Notes: generated by a model not told the origin, from the sequence alone. A stretch of DNA of 55,404 nt from Kitasatospora phosalacinea (GCF_000717185.1 NZ_JNYE01000041.1:1-55404), one strand, 5' to 3'. Numbered from the stretch's first letter, positions 16,555 to 32,109 are shown. Made by a program: numbers and translations.

Positions 16555-17919
16555 TCACCCGCTCGGCCGGACGTTCTGGTTGACCCGGAACAGGTTCGCC
16601 GGGTCGTACCGGTCCTTCAGCGCCACCAGCCGCTCGTACTTCGCCAGCCCGTACGCCTCCACCACCCGGGCCGGGCCCTCCCGGCCCATCAGGTTCACGT
16701 ACGCCCCGCCCGAGGAGAACGGCCGCATCGCCTCCCAGCACCCCCGCACCCACGCCACCTGCGGCTCCGCCGGGCCGTCCGTCCACCGGCCCACCGCGTG
16801 CAGCAGGTACGGCGCCGTCCGGTAGGTGTACGCGGTGTCCTCCGGGCCGACCCTGGCCACCGCGCCGCCCAGGAACGCCAGCTGCAGCTGCGCCCCCGGC
16901 CCCGGCATCGCCGCGGCCTGCTCGGCCAGCCGCCCGATCGCCGCCCCGTCCAGCACCGACAGGAACTCGGAGCGCGAGTAGTTGCCCGCGCCGGGCCCCC
17001 GGTCCGCGTCCAGCATCCGCTGCCACTGCACGTACGGCCGGGTCTGCACCGTGTCCACCAGCACCCCCGGCAGCGCGCGCAGCGGCGCCACCGCCTCCCG
17101 CCCCCGGTCGGCCCGGCCCGACCAGCACAGGCCGATCCGCAGCACCGTCCGGTCCGGCAGCTGCGGCACGCCCCGCGGCGGGCCGAACTCCACCCCCACC
17201 GTCAGGCCGTCCGGCGCCTGCGCCATGAAGTCCCGCACCGCGGCCAGGGTCTGCGCCGTCAGCTCCACCGGCAGGTACAGCGCCCCGCACAGCACGTGCG
17301 GGCCCACCCGGTGCAGCCGGTAGGTGAACGAGGTCACCACCCCGAAGTTGCCGCCGCCGCCGCGCAGCCCCGCGAACAGCTCCGGGTGCGCGGCCGCGCT
17401 CGTCGTCAGCAGCCGCCCGTCGGCGGTCACCACGTCCGCCTCCACCAGGTTGTCGCAGGTCAGCCCGTACGCCCGGGCCAGCCACCCCACTCCCCCGCCG
17501 AGCGTCACCCCCGCGACGCCCGCCCCCGAGTACGGCGCGCCCGGCGTCGCCAGGTCGAACGCCTGGGTCTCGTGGTCGAACGCCCCCCAGGTCACCCCCG
17601 GCTGCGCCCGCGCGAGCCGGCGGGCCGGGTCCACCCGGACGCCGCGCAGCCGCGACAGGTCGACCAGCATCCCGCCGTCGCAGGTGCCCATCCCGGCGAT
17701 GCCGTGGCCCGCGCCCCGGACCCCCACGTGCAGGCCGTGCTCCCGGGCCACCGCGACGGCCTGCAGCACGTCCGCGACGCCCGTGCAGCGGGCGATCACC
17801 TCGGGGCGCCGGTCCACCGCCCCGTTCCACACCGCGCGCGCCGCGTCGTACCCCTCGTCCCCGGGCACCACGATCTCGCCCCGGAACCCCTCGGCGAGCG
17901 CCATGGCTGCTTTGGACAT
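16555..17919 (-). CDS. FAD-binding oxidoreductase, berberine-bridge-enzyme type
   Basis: A 454-residue flavoprotein. The N-terminal PCMH/FAD_binding_4 domain contains [20 protein letters not shown], with the His that carries covalent FAD in this family, and [37 protein letters not shown]. The C-terminus has the BBE signature [13 protein letters not shown] preceded by YVNLMGREG. These enzymes oxidise alcohols, sugars or secondary metabolites, passing electrons to O2. The second covalent-attachment Cys of bicovalent members would fall near YGLTCDNL, where a Cys is present. I chose ATG 17919; the frame extends to 18003, but that part overlaps a repeat. No pathway partner is adjacent, so the substrate is unknown. 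Confidence 0.88.
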   Translation of the reverse strand: MSKAAMALAEGFRGEIVVPGDEGYDAARAVWNGAVDRRPEVIARCTGVADVLQAVAVAREHGLHVGVRGAGHGIAGMGTCDGGMLVDLSRLRGVRVDPARRLARAQPGVTWGAFDHETQAFDLATPGAPYSGAGVAGVTLGGGVGWLARAYGLTCDNLVEADVVTADGRLLTTSAAAHPELFAGLRGGGGNFGVVTSFTYRLHRVGPHVLCGALYLPVELTAQTLAAVRDFMAQAPDGLTVGVEFGPPRGVPQLPDRTVLRIGLCWSGRADRGREAVAPLRALPGVLVDTVQTRPYVQWQRMLDADRGPGAGNYSRSEFLSVLDGAAIGRLAEQAAAMPGPGAQLQLAFLGGAVARVGPEDTAYTYRTAPYLLHAVGRWTDGPAEPQVAWVRGCWEAMRPFSSGGAYVNLMGREGPARVVEAYGLAKYERLVALKDRYDPANLFRVNQNVRPSG

Positions 17920-17967
17920 GGATCCAGCGTAGGACGGGGCGACCTTTCGGGCAGAACGGGCGGGAGG

Positions 17968-17986
17968 CACCAGGGGCCCGGGGAAC
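17968..17986. repeat. Short copy of dispersed GGGGCCCGGGGAAC repeat
   Basis: The 19-mer beginning CACCAGGGGCCCGGGGAAC occurs here and again at 18008-18026, 40 bp apart. It matches the type of extragenic repeat that is common in streptomycete genomes. It lies just upstream of the oxidoreductase start. Confidence 0.6.
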
Positions 17987-18010
17987 TGTCGGCGGACGGG
18001 CATGCACCAC

Positions 18011-18162
18011 CAGGGGCCCGGGGAACGGCGGGGCCGTGCGGCTGGCGGCCGGAGCCCGTCGGAGGTTCGTGCTGCTGCGCGTCTCCAACGGAACCAGAAG
18101 CCGATGCGCGCTCCGGCGGTGCACCGTCAGCAGACCCGGGCTCGCCGTTCCCCGAGCCCCTG
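18011..18162. repeat. 152-bp element bounded by 20-bp inverted repeats
   Basis: The left end is CAGGGGCCCGGGGAACGGCG (18011-18030). The right end (18143-18162) is its reverse complement with one mismatch (19/20). The body shows no gene of its own. It lies between the argH 3' end, 9 bp away, and the oxidoreductase. Positions 18013-18078 align without gaps to 47738-47803 elsewhere in the window, so it belongs to a dispersed family. It could act as an argH 3'-end structure or be a miniature mobile or REP-like element. Confidence 0.7.
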
Positions 18163-18170
18163 AAGGAGCT

Positions 18171-20880
<2,710 letters not shown>

Positions 20881-20920
20881 GGCTATCTCCATTCACAAAC
20901 ACAGGTTCCATGCGGCGTTA

Positions 20921-20954
20921 GGCATAAGTATGCACCACCGCGTATGAGTTCACA
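20921..20954 (-). promoter_or_regulatory. Paired ARG boxes over the argG promoter
   Basis: Box 1 is GGCATAAGTATGCA (20921-20934) and box 2 is CGTATGAGTTCACA (20941-20954). Their centres are 20 bp apart, two helical turns, as expected for an ArgR hexamer. On the minus strand TTGTGA (in box 2) and CATACT/TACTTA (in box 1) can serve as -35 and -10. Bound ArgR would therefore block RNA polymerase directly. Confidence 0.75.
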
Positions 20955-20991
20955 AACCAGTACCGCACACCGGGTTTGAAACGGGCGGGAA

Positions 20992-21543
20992 CTACTGCGA
21001 CTTGGCCTGGGCGAGTTGCATCAGGTGGTCGGCGAGCGCCTGCCCGCCGGCCGCGTCGCGGCTGATCAGCAGCACGGTGTCGTCCCCGGCGATGGTGCCG
21101 AGGATCTCGAACACCTCGGCGGTGTCGATCGCCGAGGCCAGGAACTGGGCCGCGCCGGGCGGGGTCCGCAGCACCACCAGGTTGCCGGAGGCGGTGGCGG
21201 AGACCATCAGCTCGCCCGCCAGCCGGGCCATCCGGGCCTCGCTGGCGGACTCGCCCATCGGGGCGCGGGGGGTGCGGTCCCCGCCCTCGGCCGGGACGGC
21301 GTAGATGAGCGCGCCGTCCCGGTTGCGGATCTTCACCGCTCCGAGCTCGTCCAGGTCCCGGGAGAGGGTGGCCTGGGTGACCACGAGCCCGTCGTCGGCG
21401 AGCAGCTTGGCGAGCTGGCTCTGCGAGCGGACGGGCTGACGGGTCAGCAGGTCCACGATCCGCCGGTGGCGCGCGGTGCGGGTCTGCGGGACCTGCGGCG
21501 TGGGGCCGGCGGCGGGGGTCGTGGGCTCGGGGCGTTCGGTCAT
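20992..21543 (-). CDS. argR: Arginine repressor ArgR
   Basis: A 183-residue protein. After a 20-residue Pro/Thr-rich lead, the winged-helix DNA-binding domain reads [51 protein letters not shown], with the family's typical TQATxSRDL recognition helix. The C-terminal domain (about 110-180) contains [17 protein letters not shown] and [17 protein letters not shown], the arginine-binding and hexamerisation motif. With arginine bound it represses the arg genes through ARG boxes. It is the last gene of the argCJBDR run, 25 bp after argD. Start is ATG 21543. Confidence 0.96.
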   Translation of the reverse strand: MTERPEPTTPAAGPTPQVPQTRTARHRRIVDLLTRQPVRSQSQLAKLLADDGLVVTQATLSRDLDELGAVKIRNRDGALIYAVPAEGGDRTPRAPMGESASEARMARLAGELMVSATASGNLVVLRTPPGAAQFLASAIDTAEVFEILGTIAGDDTVLLISRDAAGGQALADHLMQLAQAKSQ

Positions 21544-21568
21544 AACTGATGATTCTCCTGAAGGACGC

Positions 21569-22767
21569 TCAGCTGGTCGCGTCGGGGGCGGCTTCGCGGA
21601 CCGTCCGGAGGATCGCGGGAAGGGCGGCGAGGAAGGCGTCGGCCTGCTCCTCGGTGAGGACCAGCGGCGGGACCAGCCGGACGGCGTCCGCGACGGCGGC
21701 GTTGACCAGGAAGCCCGCCTCCTGCGCGGCGGCCTGCACCTGCCCGGCGACCGGCGCGGTCAGCACGATGCCCAGCAGCAGGCCCTTGCCCCGGACGTGG
21801 TCGACCAGCGGGTCGCCGATCGCCTCGATGCCGGTGCGCAGCCGCTCGCCGAGCTTGGCGGCGTGCTCCAGCAGGCCCTGCTCCTCGATGGTGCGCAGCA
21901 CGGCCAGGCCCGCGGCGGCGACCACCGGGTTGCCGCCGAAGGTGGTGCCGTGCTGGCCGGGGCCGAGCAGGTCGGCGGCCGGGCCGAAGGCGAGCACGGC
22001 GCCGATCGGCAGGCCGCCGCCGAGGCCCTTGGCGAGGGTGACGACGTCGGGGTCGACGCCCTCGTACGCCTGGTGGGCGAACCAGTGGCCGGTGCGGCCG
22101 GTGCCGGTCTGGATCTCGTCCAGGACCAGCAGGGTGCCGGTGGCCCGGGTGATCTCGCGGGCGGCCTCCAGGTAGCCGTCCGGGAGCGGGATCGCGCCGT
22201 TCTCGCCCTGGATCGGCTCCAGGAAGACCGCGGCGGTGTCGGTGGTGACGGCGGCGCGCAGGGCCTCGACGTCGCCGAACGGGACGTAGCTGACGTCGCC
22301 GGGCAGCGGCTTGAACGGCTCCTGCTTGCCGGGCTGGGCGGTGAGCGCGAGGGCGCCCATCGTCCGGCCGTGGAAGGCGCCCTGGAGGGAGACCAGGTGG
22401 GTGCGGCCGGTCAGCCGGGAGATCTTGAAGGCGGCCTCGTTGGCCTCGGTGCCGGAGTTGCAGAAGAAGACCCTGCCCGGGCGCCCGGCCAACTCGACCA
22501 GCTTCTCGGCCAGTTCGACGGTCGGCTCGGCCGTGAACAGGTTGGAGACGTGGCCCAGGGTGGTGAGCTGGCTCGTCACGGCCTCGACGATCGCGGGGTG
22601 GGCGGTGCCCAGCGCGTTGACCGCGATGCCGCCGACCAGGTCGAGGTACTGCTTGCCGTCGGCGTCCCACAGCAGCGAGCCCTCGCCGCGCGCCAGCGGG
22701 ATCCGCGGAGTGCCGTAGTTGTTCATCAGGCTGTGCTTGTACCGCGCGATGACGGCGTCGTTGCTGC

Positions 22768-22771
<4 letters not shown>
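21569..22771 (-). CDS. argD: Acetylornithine aminotransferase
   Basis: A 400-residue class III PLP aminotransferase. It converts N-acetylglutamate semialdehyde to N-acetylornithine using glutamate. Motifs include [38 protein letters not shown] (phosphate-binding GTEANE), [50 protein letters not shown], and [19 protein letters not shown] with the PLP Lys. The start ATG 22771 overlaps the argB stop by 4 bp, so translation is coupled. Length and motif order are normal for the family. Confidence 0.96.
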
Positions 22772-23700
<929 letters not shown>

Positions 23701-23724
23701 GGCGGTGGGACGACCCCCCTCGGG

Positions 23725-27196
<3,472 letters not shown>

Positions 27197-27207
27197 CCGC
27201 GGGGCGC

Positions 27208-27849
27208 GTGGGCGGCGGGCCGTACGCTCCGGGCACGGATCCGGCAGGAGCGTGGAACGAGCGGCTGGCCGGGCTGGTGGAGGGACGGCCGGCGCGGCGG
27301 CGGGAGGTCGACTGGGCTGCGGTGGGGGCCCGGCTGGGGACGGGGCTGCCGCACGGCTACCGGCTGTTGGTGGAGCGGTTCGGGGCGGGGGCGTTCAACG
27401 GGCTGTCGCTGCTCGTCCCGGAAGCGCCGGATCCGCTGCTGGACCTGGAGCGGAACGCCGAGCGCCTGTCGGCGTCGGCGGCCGAGTGGCCCGGGCGGAT
27501 CGCCCCGTACCCGGCGTTCCCCGCGCCGGGCGGGCTCCTCCAGTGGGCGGACGGCGAGGACGGCCACCTCCAGGCGTACTGGCTGACCGGCGCGGGCGAC
27601 CCGGACCGGTGGCCGATCCTGTCGAACAGCACGGACGGCGCACCCGAGGAGTGGGAGCGCTTCGACGGCCCGGTCGGCCGGTACCTGTTCCGGCTGTTCA
27701 CCGGCCGCCGCCCGAGCGCGTACGCCGGGCGCCCGCCGTCGGTCCGGTTCGAGCCGGTGGGGTCGGCGGCGGGGTCCGCGGTGGGATCGGCGGTCGAGCC
27801 GTGGGAGGACGAGGGGTTCGAGGGGTGGAGTCCCGACCCGCACCGGTGA
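27208..27849 (+). CDS. SMI1/KNR4 (SUKH) family protein
   Basis: 213 residues from a GTG at 27208, 11 bp after the preceding gene. The stretch WNERLAGLVEGRPARRREVDWAAVGARLGTGLPHGYRLLVERFGAGAFNGLSLLVPEAPDPLLDL matches the SUKH layout: a Trp-containing helix, 'G..LP..Y..L...FG.G.F', then a beta sheet, with GGLLQWADGEDGHLQAYW and DRWPILSNS following. Family members are often immunity proteins against secreted toxins, but lone copies are common in streptomycetes and may be regulatory. No toxin gene is adjacent. The tail has GSAAGSAVGSAVE repeats. The start is the least certain part, since no good RBS is visible. Confidence 0.7.
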   Translation: MGGGPYAPGTDPAGAWNERLAGLVEGRPARRREVDWAAVGARLGTGLPHGYRLLVERFGAGAFNGLSLLVPEAPDPLLDLERNAERLSASAAEWPGRIAPYPAFPAPGGLLQWADGEDGHLQAYWLTGAGDPDRWPILSNSTDGAPEEWERFDGPVGRYLFRLFTGRRPSAYAGRPPSVRFEPVGSAAGSAVGSAVEPWEDEGFEGWSPDPHR

Positions 27850-27874
27850 GTTGACGCTGCCTCGGGCGTCCGCG

Positions 27875-28873
27875 TCAGGGGTGTGCGTCCGCGTCGGTGG
27901 AGGCGCGGACGACGAGTTGCGGGGCGAAGCGCTCGACGCTTTCGGTGCGGTCGGCGGCCGGGCCCTGGAGGAGGGCGAGGGCGCGTTCGGCCATGTCGGC
28001 GAGCGGGTGGCGGATGGAGGTGATCGGGGGGTCGAGGAGTTCGAGCAGCTCGGTGTCGTCGAAGCCGGTGACGGCGATCTCGCCGGGCACGGAGACCGCC
28101 GAGCGCTGCAGGGTGCTGACCAGGCCGACGGCGAGGACGTCCGCGCCGCAGACGACGGCGTCGACCTCGGCGCGGCGGGCGGCGATCCGGCGGCCCGCGG
28201 TGCGGCCCGCGTCGGTGGTGAAGCTGGGCAGCAGGACGGTGGCGGCGCCGGCGCCGCGGGCGGCGGTGAAGGCGGCGAGGCGTTCGGCGCCGGAGGAGGA
28301 GGCCTGGTCGGCGGCGACCAGGGCGATCCGGTGGCGGCCGAGGCCCTCCAGGTGGTCGAGCAGCAGGCGCATCGCGGCGGCGTTGTCGAGGGTGACGGCG
28401 GCGGTGCCGGAGCCGTGCGCCCAGCGGTCGAACAGCACGACGGGGGCGCGCCCGGCGGCGGCCCGGACGGCGGGCCCGGAGGCGGCGGCGGAGACCGGCA
28501 CGACCAGCAGCCCGTCGACCCGTCCGCTCAGCAGGGTCTCGATCTGCTCGGCCTCGATGGCGGGCGAGTTGGCCGCGTCGGAGACCACCAGTTGGCCGCC
28601 CGCGGCCCGGACCTGCTGGGCGATGGCGTCGGCGAGCTGGACGAAGTACGGGTTGGCGAGCGAGGGGACGACCACGCCGACGGTGCCGGTGGTGCCGGTG
28701 CGCAGGGCCCGCGCGGAGTGGTTGGTGCGGTAGCCGAGGCGCCGGGCGGCCTCCTCGACCCGGCGGGCCAGGTCGGGGTCGACGTTGCGCGGGGTGCCGG
28801 CCAGGACGCGGGAGGCGGTGGCCCGGGAGACGCCGGCGGCCGCGGCCACGTCGAGGAGTCGGGGCGCTGTCAC
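27875..28873 (-). CDS. LacI family transcriptional regulator (probable regulator of the flavin/ribose cluster)
   Basis: A 332-residue repressor. The helix-turn-helix is LLDVAAAAGVSRATASRVLAGTPRNVDPDLARRVEEAARRLGYRTN (residues 5-50), followed by the hinge and a periplasmic-binding-protein-like sensor domain (TGTVGVVVPSLANPYFVQLADAIAQQ, GLLVVPVS, VVLFDRWAHG, VTGFDDTELLELLDPPITSIRHPL). The sensor resembles sugar-binding members such as RbsR, so a ribose- or riboflavin-related ligand is plausible. Start is GTG 28873, with GGGGAGGA 6 nt before it. It is divergent from the ribokinase gene. The likely operator is the 20-bp palindrome at 29117-29136. Confidence 0.9.
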   Translation of the reverse strand: MTAPRLLDVAAAAGVSRATASRVLAGTPRNVDPDLARRVEEAARRLGYRTNHSARALRTGTTGTVGVVVPSLANPYFVQLADAIAQQVRAAGGQLVVSDAANSPAIEAEQIETLLSGRVDGLLVVPVSAAASGPAVRAAAGRAPVVLFDRWAHGSGTAAVTLDNAAAMRLLLDHLEGLGRHRIALVAADQASSSGAERLAAFTAARGAGAATVLLPSFTTDAGRTAGRRIAARRAEVDAVVCGADVLAVGLVSTLQRSAVSVPGEIAVTGFDDTELLELLDPPITSIRHPLADMAERALALLQGPAADRTESVERFAPQLVVRASTDADAHP

Positions 28874-28887
28874 GTGGGGTCCTCCCC

Positions 28888-28974
28888 GGTCGGAGCGGTC
28901 TCGGAGCGGTCTGGCGGCGGTCTGGCGGCGGTCTGGCGGCGGTCTCGGAGCGGTCTGGCGGCGGTCTCGACGGC
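28888..28974 (-). repeat. 11-bp tandem repeat array in the LacI leader region
   Basis: About eight units of 11 bp, in two versions (GGTCTGGCGGC and GGTCTCGGAGC), with the two end units 9 and 12 bp. It lies 15-101 bp upstream of the LacI-type start, thus in the 5' UTR or promoter of the regulator. The rest of 28975-29087 holds no gene. Confidence 0.8.
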
Positions 28975-29087
28975 GCTTCGCGGGCTGCGCCGCGCGCTCC
29001 CGGCCTCGGAGCGGTGACGGCCGGGTCCCGTTCCGGCGGGCCTGAGCTGGCGGGCCTGAGCTGGCGCAATGTGCAGCACGAGGGTAC

Positions 29088-29136
29088 TTGACGCCTCGTG
29101 AGTGCTGGTCCACAGTGTGGGAGATCGATCTCCCAC
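29088..29136 (+). promoter_or_regulatory. Promoter and LacI-type operator of the riboflavin-catabolism cluster
   Basis: TTGACG (29088-29093) and CACAGT (29111-29116) are 17 bp apart. Directly after the -10 comes GTGGGAGATCGATCTCCCAC (29117-29136), a perfect 20-bp palindrome with a central CG, as in LacI/RbsR-type operators. It would cover the transcription start, so a bound repressor blocks the operon. Confidence 0.7.
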
Positions 29137-29155
29137 GGCTCCCGAGGAGTCCCAG

Positions 29156-30058
29156 ATGCCGCCCATCACCGTCGTCGGTTCGGTCAACCGCGACCTCGTC
29201 CTGACCGTCGAGGACCTGCCGCGGCCCGGCGAGACCGTGCTCGCCCGGGGCTTCGTCGAGGGCGTCGGCGGCAAGGGCGCCAACCAGGCCGTCGCGGCCG
29301 CCCGGCTCGGCGCGCAGGTGCGCCTGGTGGCCCGGATCGGGGCGGACGGCGAGCCGATCCGCCGGGTGCTGGCCGCCGAGGGCGTCGACCTGGACGCGGT
29401 GCTGACCGCGCCGGACGCCACCACCGGGATCGCCTCGGTGGTGGTCGACCGCGCGGGCGAGAACACCATCGTGGTCAACCCCGGCGCCAACGCCGTCCTC
29501 GCGGTCGAGGACCTGCCGCAGTGGCTGGCCCGCACGCCCGGCGAGGTGGTGCTGGTGCAGCACGAGGTCGCCGCCGAGGTGGTCGCCGCCGCGGTGCTGC
29601 GGGCCCGGGAGCAGGGCGGCACGGTCGTCCTCAACCCGGCCCCGGCCCGGCCGGTCGACCCCGCGGTGCTGGCCGCCGTCGACGTCCTGGTGCCCAACCT
29701 GGGCGAGCTGGCCGCACTGCTGGGCGCCGAACCGGTCTCCGGCCCGGCCGCCGCCCGCGAGCTGCTGGAGCGCGCCGACCTGCCCTGCGGGGCCGTGGTG
29801 GTCACGCTCGGCGCGGACGGGGCGCTGGTCAAGCAGCCGGGCCGCCCGGGCGTCCACCTGCCCGCCCCCGTGGTGGACGCCGTCGACACCGTCGGCGCGG
29901 GCGACACCTTCTGCGGCGCCCTCGCCGACGCGCTCGCCCGCGGCGCCGACCTGCCCGCCGCGGCGGCCCGCGCCGTCCGGGCGGCCTCGCTGGCCGTGAC
30001 CGGGCTCGGCGCCCAGTCCTCGATGCCCAGCGCGGCGCAGCTCGACGCCGTCCCCTGA
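29156..30058 (+). CDS. rbsK: Ribokinase (PfkB family), RcaD-like
   Basis: A 300-residue sugar kinase converting D-ribose and ATP to ribose 5-phosphate. The N-terminal signature VGGKGANQAVAAARLGA lies at about 37-53. The C-terminal PfkB signature DAVDTVGAGDTFCGAL (about 241-256) has the anion hole and catalytic Asp. TIVVNPGANAVL and LNPAPARPV match ribokinases rather than fructokinases. Start is ATG 29156 with GAGGAG 6 nt upstream. As the first gene of an operon with a flavin monooxygenase, flavin reductase and riboflavin kinase, it would capture ribose released from riboflavin, as RcaD does in Microbacterium. No ribose ABC transporter is nearby, which argues against plain ribose use. Confidence 0.9.
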   Translation: MPPITVVGSVNRDLVLTVEDLPRPGETVLARGFVEGVGGKGANQAVAAARLGAQVRLVARIGADGEPIRRVLAAEGVDLDAVLTAPDATTGIASVVVDRAGENTIVVNPGANAVLAVEDLPQWLARTPGEVVLVQHEVAAEVVAAAVLRAREQGGTVVLNPAPARPVDPAVLAAVDVLVPNLGELAALLGAEPVSGPAAARELLERADLPCGAVVVTLGADGALVKQPGRPGVHLPAPVVDAVDTVGAGDTFCGALADALARGADLPAAAARAVRAASLAVTGLGAQSSMPSAAQLDAVP

Positions 30059-30105
30059 CCCGTTCGACAGCTCCCCTGTACCACCTTGTTCAACGGAGAA
30101 CACCC

Positions 30106-31452
30106 ATGCGCAGCCTCAAGCTCGGCCTGTTCGAGAACGCCCAGACCAACGCCAGCGGCACCGCCACCTGGCGGCACCCCGACAGCCGCCGCCACCTGTT
30201 CGACACCCTCGGCTACTGGCAGGAGGTGGCCCGGCTGTGCGAGGACGCCAAGCTGGACTTCCTGTTCCTGGCCGACGCCTGGGGCTGGTCGGAGATCGAC
30301 GGGGTGCGCCCGCCGATCGCCACCGAGGAGACCCTCGACCTGCCCCGGCTCGATCCGTTCGTGATCGCCTCGGCGCTGCTCGCCTCCACCACCGACCTGG
30401 GCCTGGTGGTGACCGGCTCGGTGCTGGTCGAGCCGCCGTACGGCTTCGCCCGCCGCCTGGCCACCCTGGACCAGCTCTCCGGCGGCCGCCTCGGCTGGAA
30501 CGTGGTCACCACCGGCACCGCCGACACCGCGGTCAAGGCGTTCGGGATGGACATGGTCGCGCACGACGACCGGTACGCGATGGCCGAGGACTTCCTCGAC
30601 CTGGTCTACAAGTACTGGGAGGGCGCCTGGGAGCCGGACGCCCTGGAGAAGGACAAGGACGGCCGGTTCGCCGACCCGGCCAAGGTGCACCCGGTCGAGC
30701 ACGACGGCCCGTACTTCCGCTCGCACGGCTACGGCAACACCGCCCGCTCCCCGCAGGGCACCCCGGTGCTGTTCCAGGCCGGCGCCTCCCCCGCGGGGCG
30801 CCGGGTCGGCGGGCGGCACGGCGAGTGCATGTTCGTCGGCAGCGGCAGCGTCGAGCAGCTCGCGGGCCACGCGAGGGCGATCCGCGCGGAGGCCGTGCAG
30901 GCCGGGCGGAAGGCCGACGAGGTCAAGGTGATGTCGGCGTTCTCCTGCGTCGTCGGCGCCACCACCTCGGACGCCGAGCGCCGCTGGCAACGGGTCCTGG
31001 ACGCGCAGCGCCCCGAGGTCACCGTCGCCTCGTACGCGATGTTCACCGGCCTGGACCTGTCCTCGTACGCGCCGGACACCCCGATGGCCGAGCTGTCCAC
31101 CGAGATGTCGCAGACCCAGGTCGCCCGGTTCGCCGGGAAGACGGTCGGCGACGTGCTCGCCGACTGGCACACCCACGGCGTGGGCGCCCGCCCGGTGGTC
31201 GGCACCGCCGAGGAGATCGCCGACGAGATCTGCGCCCTCGCGGAGGGCGCCGACCTGGACGGCTTCCTGCTCTCGCCGACCGTGCAGCCCACCTCCACCG
31301 TCGAGTTCGTCGAGTCGGTGCTGCCGATCCTGCGCGAGCGCGGCGCGTTCCGCGGCGCGTACGCGGACGGCGAGTCGCTGCGCGAGCGCCTGACCGGTTC
31401 CGGCGGCCGGGCGCTGCCCGCCAGCCACCCGGCCGCGCGGCACCGCCACTGA
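30106..31452 (+). CDS. LLM-class flavin-dependent monooxygenase, candidate riboflavin lyase (RcaE-like)
   Basis: A 448-residue protein of the NtaA/SnaA/DszA group of bacterial luciferase-like monooxygenases, which use reduced FMN delivered by a separate reductase. Family features are KLGLFENAQTNASGTATWRHP, LDFLFLADAWG, PRLDPFVIASALLASTTDLGLVVTGSVLVEPPYGFARRLATLDQLSGGRLGWNVVTTGTADTA, the HDDRYAMAEDFLDLVYKYWEG segment and GTPVLFQAGASPAGRR. In M. maritypicum the member of this family called RcaE cleaves riboflavin to lumichrome and ribose. The surrounding ribokinase, reductase, riboflavin kinase and vitamin transporter make that the best guess here. Other substrates (nitrilotriacetate, sulfonates) are possible from family alone. 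ATG 30106 follows GGAGAA by 4-5 nt. Confidence 0.85.
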   Translation: MRSLKLGLFENAQTNASGTATWRHPDSRRHLFDTLGYWQEVARLCEDAKLDFLFLADAWGWSEIDGVRPPIATEETLDLPRLDPFVIASALLASTTDLGLVVTGSVLVEPPYGFARRLATLDQLSGGRLGWNVVTTGTADTAVKAFGMDMVAHDDRYAMAEDFLDLVYKYWEGAWEPDALEKDKDGRFADPAKVHPVEHDGPYFRSHGYGNTARSPQGTPVLFQAGASPAGRRVGGRHGECMFVGSGSVEQLAGHARAIRAEAVQAGRKADEVKVMSAFSCVVGATTSDAERRWQRVLDAQRPEVTVASYAMFTGLDLSSYAPDTPMAELSTEMSQTQVARFAGKTVGDVLADWHTHGVGARPVVGTAEEIADEICALAEGADLDGFLLSPTVQPTSTVEFVESVLPILRERGAFRGAYADGESLRERLTGSGGRALPASHPAARHRH

Positions 31453-31494
31453 CCCGTCGATCCACCCCCGCACCACGAGAGGACGGCGACGGCC

Positions 31495-32109
31495 GTGACC
31501 ACTCCCGCCCACCACCCCACCGAACCGGCCTCGCCGGCCTCGCCGACCTCGCCGCTCGGGCCGACCTCGCCGACCGCACCGACCGGGCCCAGCGAGCCGG
31601 GCGGGCCGACCGAACCGGGCGGGCCGACCGAGCTGGACGCGGGCGCGCTGCGGCAGGCCTTCGGGGCGTACCCGACCGGCGTGGTCGCGATCGGTGCGCT
31701 GCGCGGCGGCGAACCGGTCGGGTTCGCGGCCAGCTCGTTCGTGTCGATCTCGCTGGCACCGCCGATGGTCGCGGTCAGCGTGGCCCGCACCTCCACCACC
31801 TGGCCGCGCCTGGCCGGGGCCCCGGTGCTCGGGCTGAGCGTGCTCAGCCGCGGCCAGGGCGCGCTGTGCCGCAAGCTCGCCTCCCGGGCGGGCGACCGGT
31901 TCGACGGCACGCCCTGGCGGGCCACCGCCGACGACGCGGTGCTGATCCACGACGCGGCGCTGTGGCTGACCGCCCGGGTCGGCCCGGTGTACGACGGCGG
32001 GGACCACGAGATCGTCCTGCTGGAGCTGCTCACCGCCGAACTGTTCCCCGGCGTGGAGCCGCTGGTCTTCCACACCAGCCAGTTCCGCGAGCTCACCCCC
32101 CATGCCTGA
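31495..32109 (+). CDS. Flavin reductase, RcaB-like partner of the monooxygenase
   Basis: A 204-residue protein. After a 50-residue low-complexity lead made of Pro/Thr/Ser/Gly repeats (EPGGPTEPGGPTE), it has the flavin reductase-like split-barrel: LRQAFGAYPTGVVAIGAL, GFAASSFVSISLAPPMVAVSVARTSTTWPRL, PVLGLSVLSRGQGALCRKLAS, and the C-terminal EIVLLELLTAEL. It is predicted to make FMNH2 from NAD(P)H and supply it to the monooxygenase encoded just upstream. Start is GTG 31495, 42 bp after that gene. Its end overlaps the riboflavin kinase start by 8 bp, so the two are translationally coupled. The odd N-terminal extension may tether it to a partner. Confidence 0.88.
   Translation: MTTPAHHPTEPASPASPTSPLGPTSPTAPTGPSEPGGPTEPGGPTELDAGALRQAFGAYPTGVVAIGALRGGEPVGFAASSFVSISLAPPMVAVSVARTSTTWPRLAGAPVLGLSVLSRGQGALCRKLASRAGDRFDGTPWRATADDAVLIHDAALWLTARVGPVYDGGDHEIVLLELLTAELFPGVEPLVFHTSQFRELTPHA

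Noticed and set aside
27875..30058. Reading LacI plus ribokinase as a plain ribose-use operon
   Set aside because: No ribose ABC transporter or RbsD is nearby, and the next genes are a flavin monooxygenase, flavin reductase, riboflavin kinase and vitamin transporter, which fit riboflavin breakdown much better.
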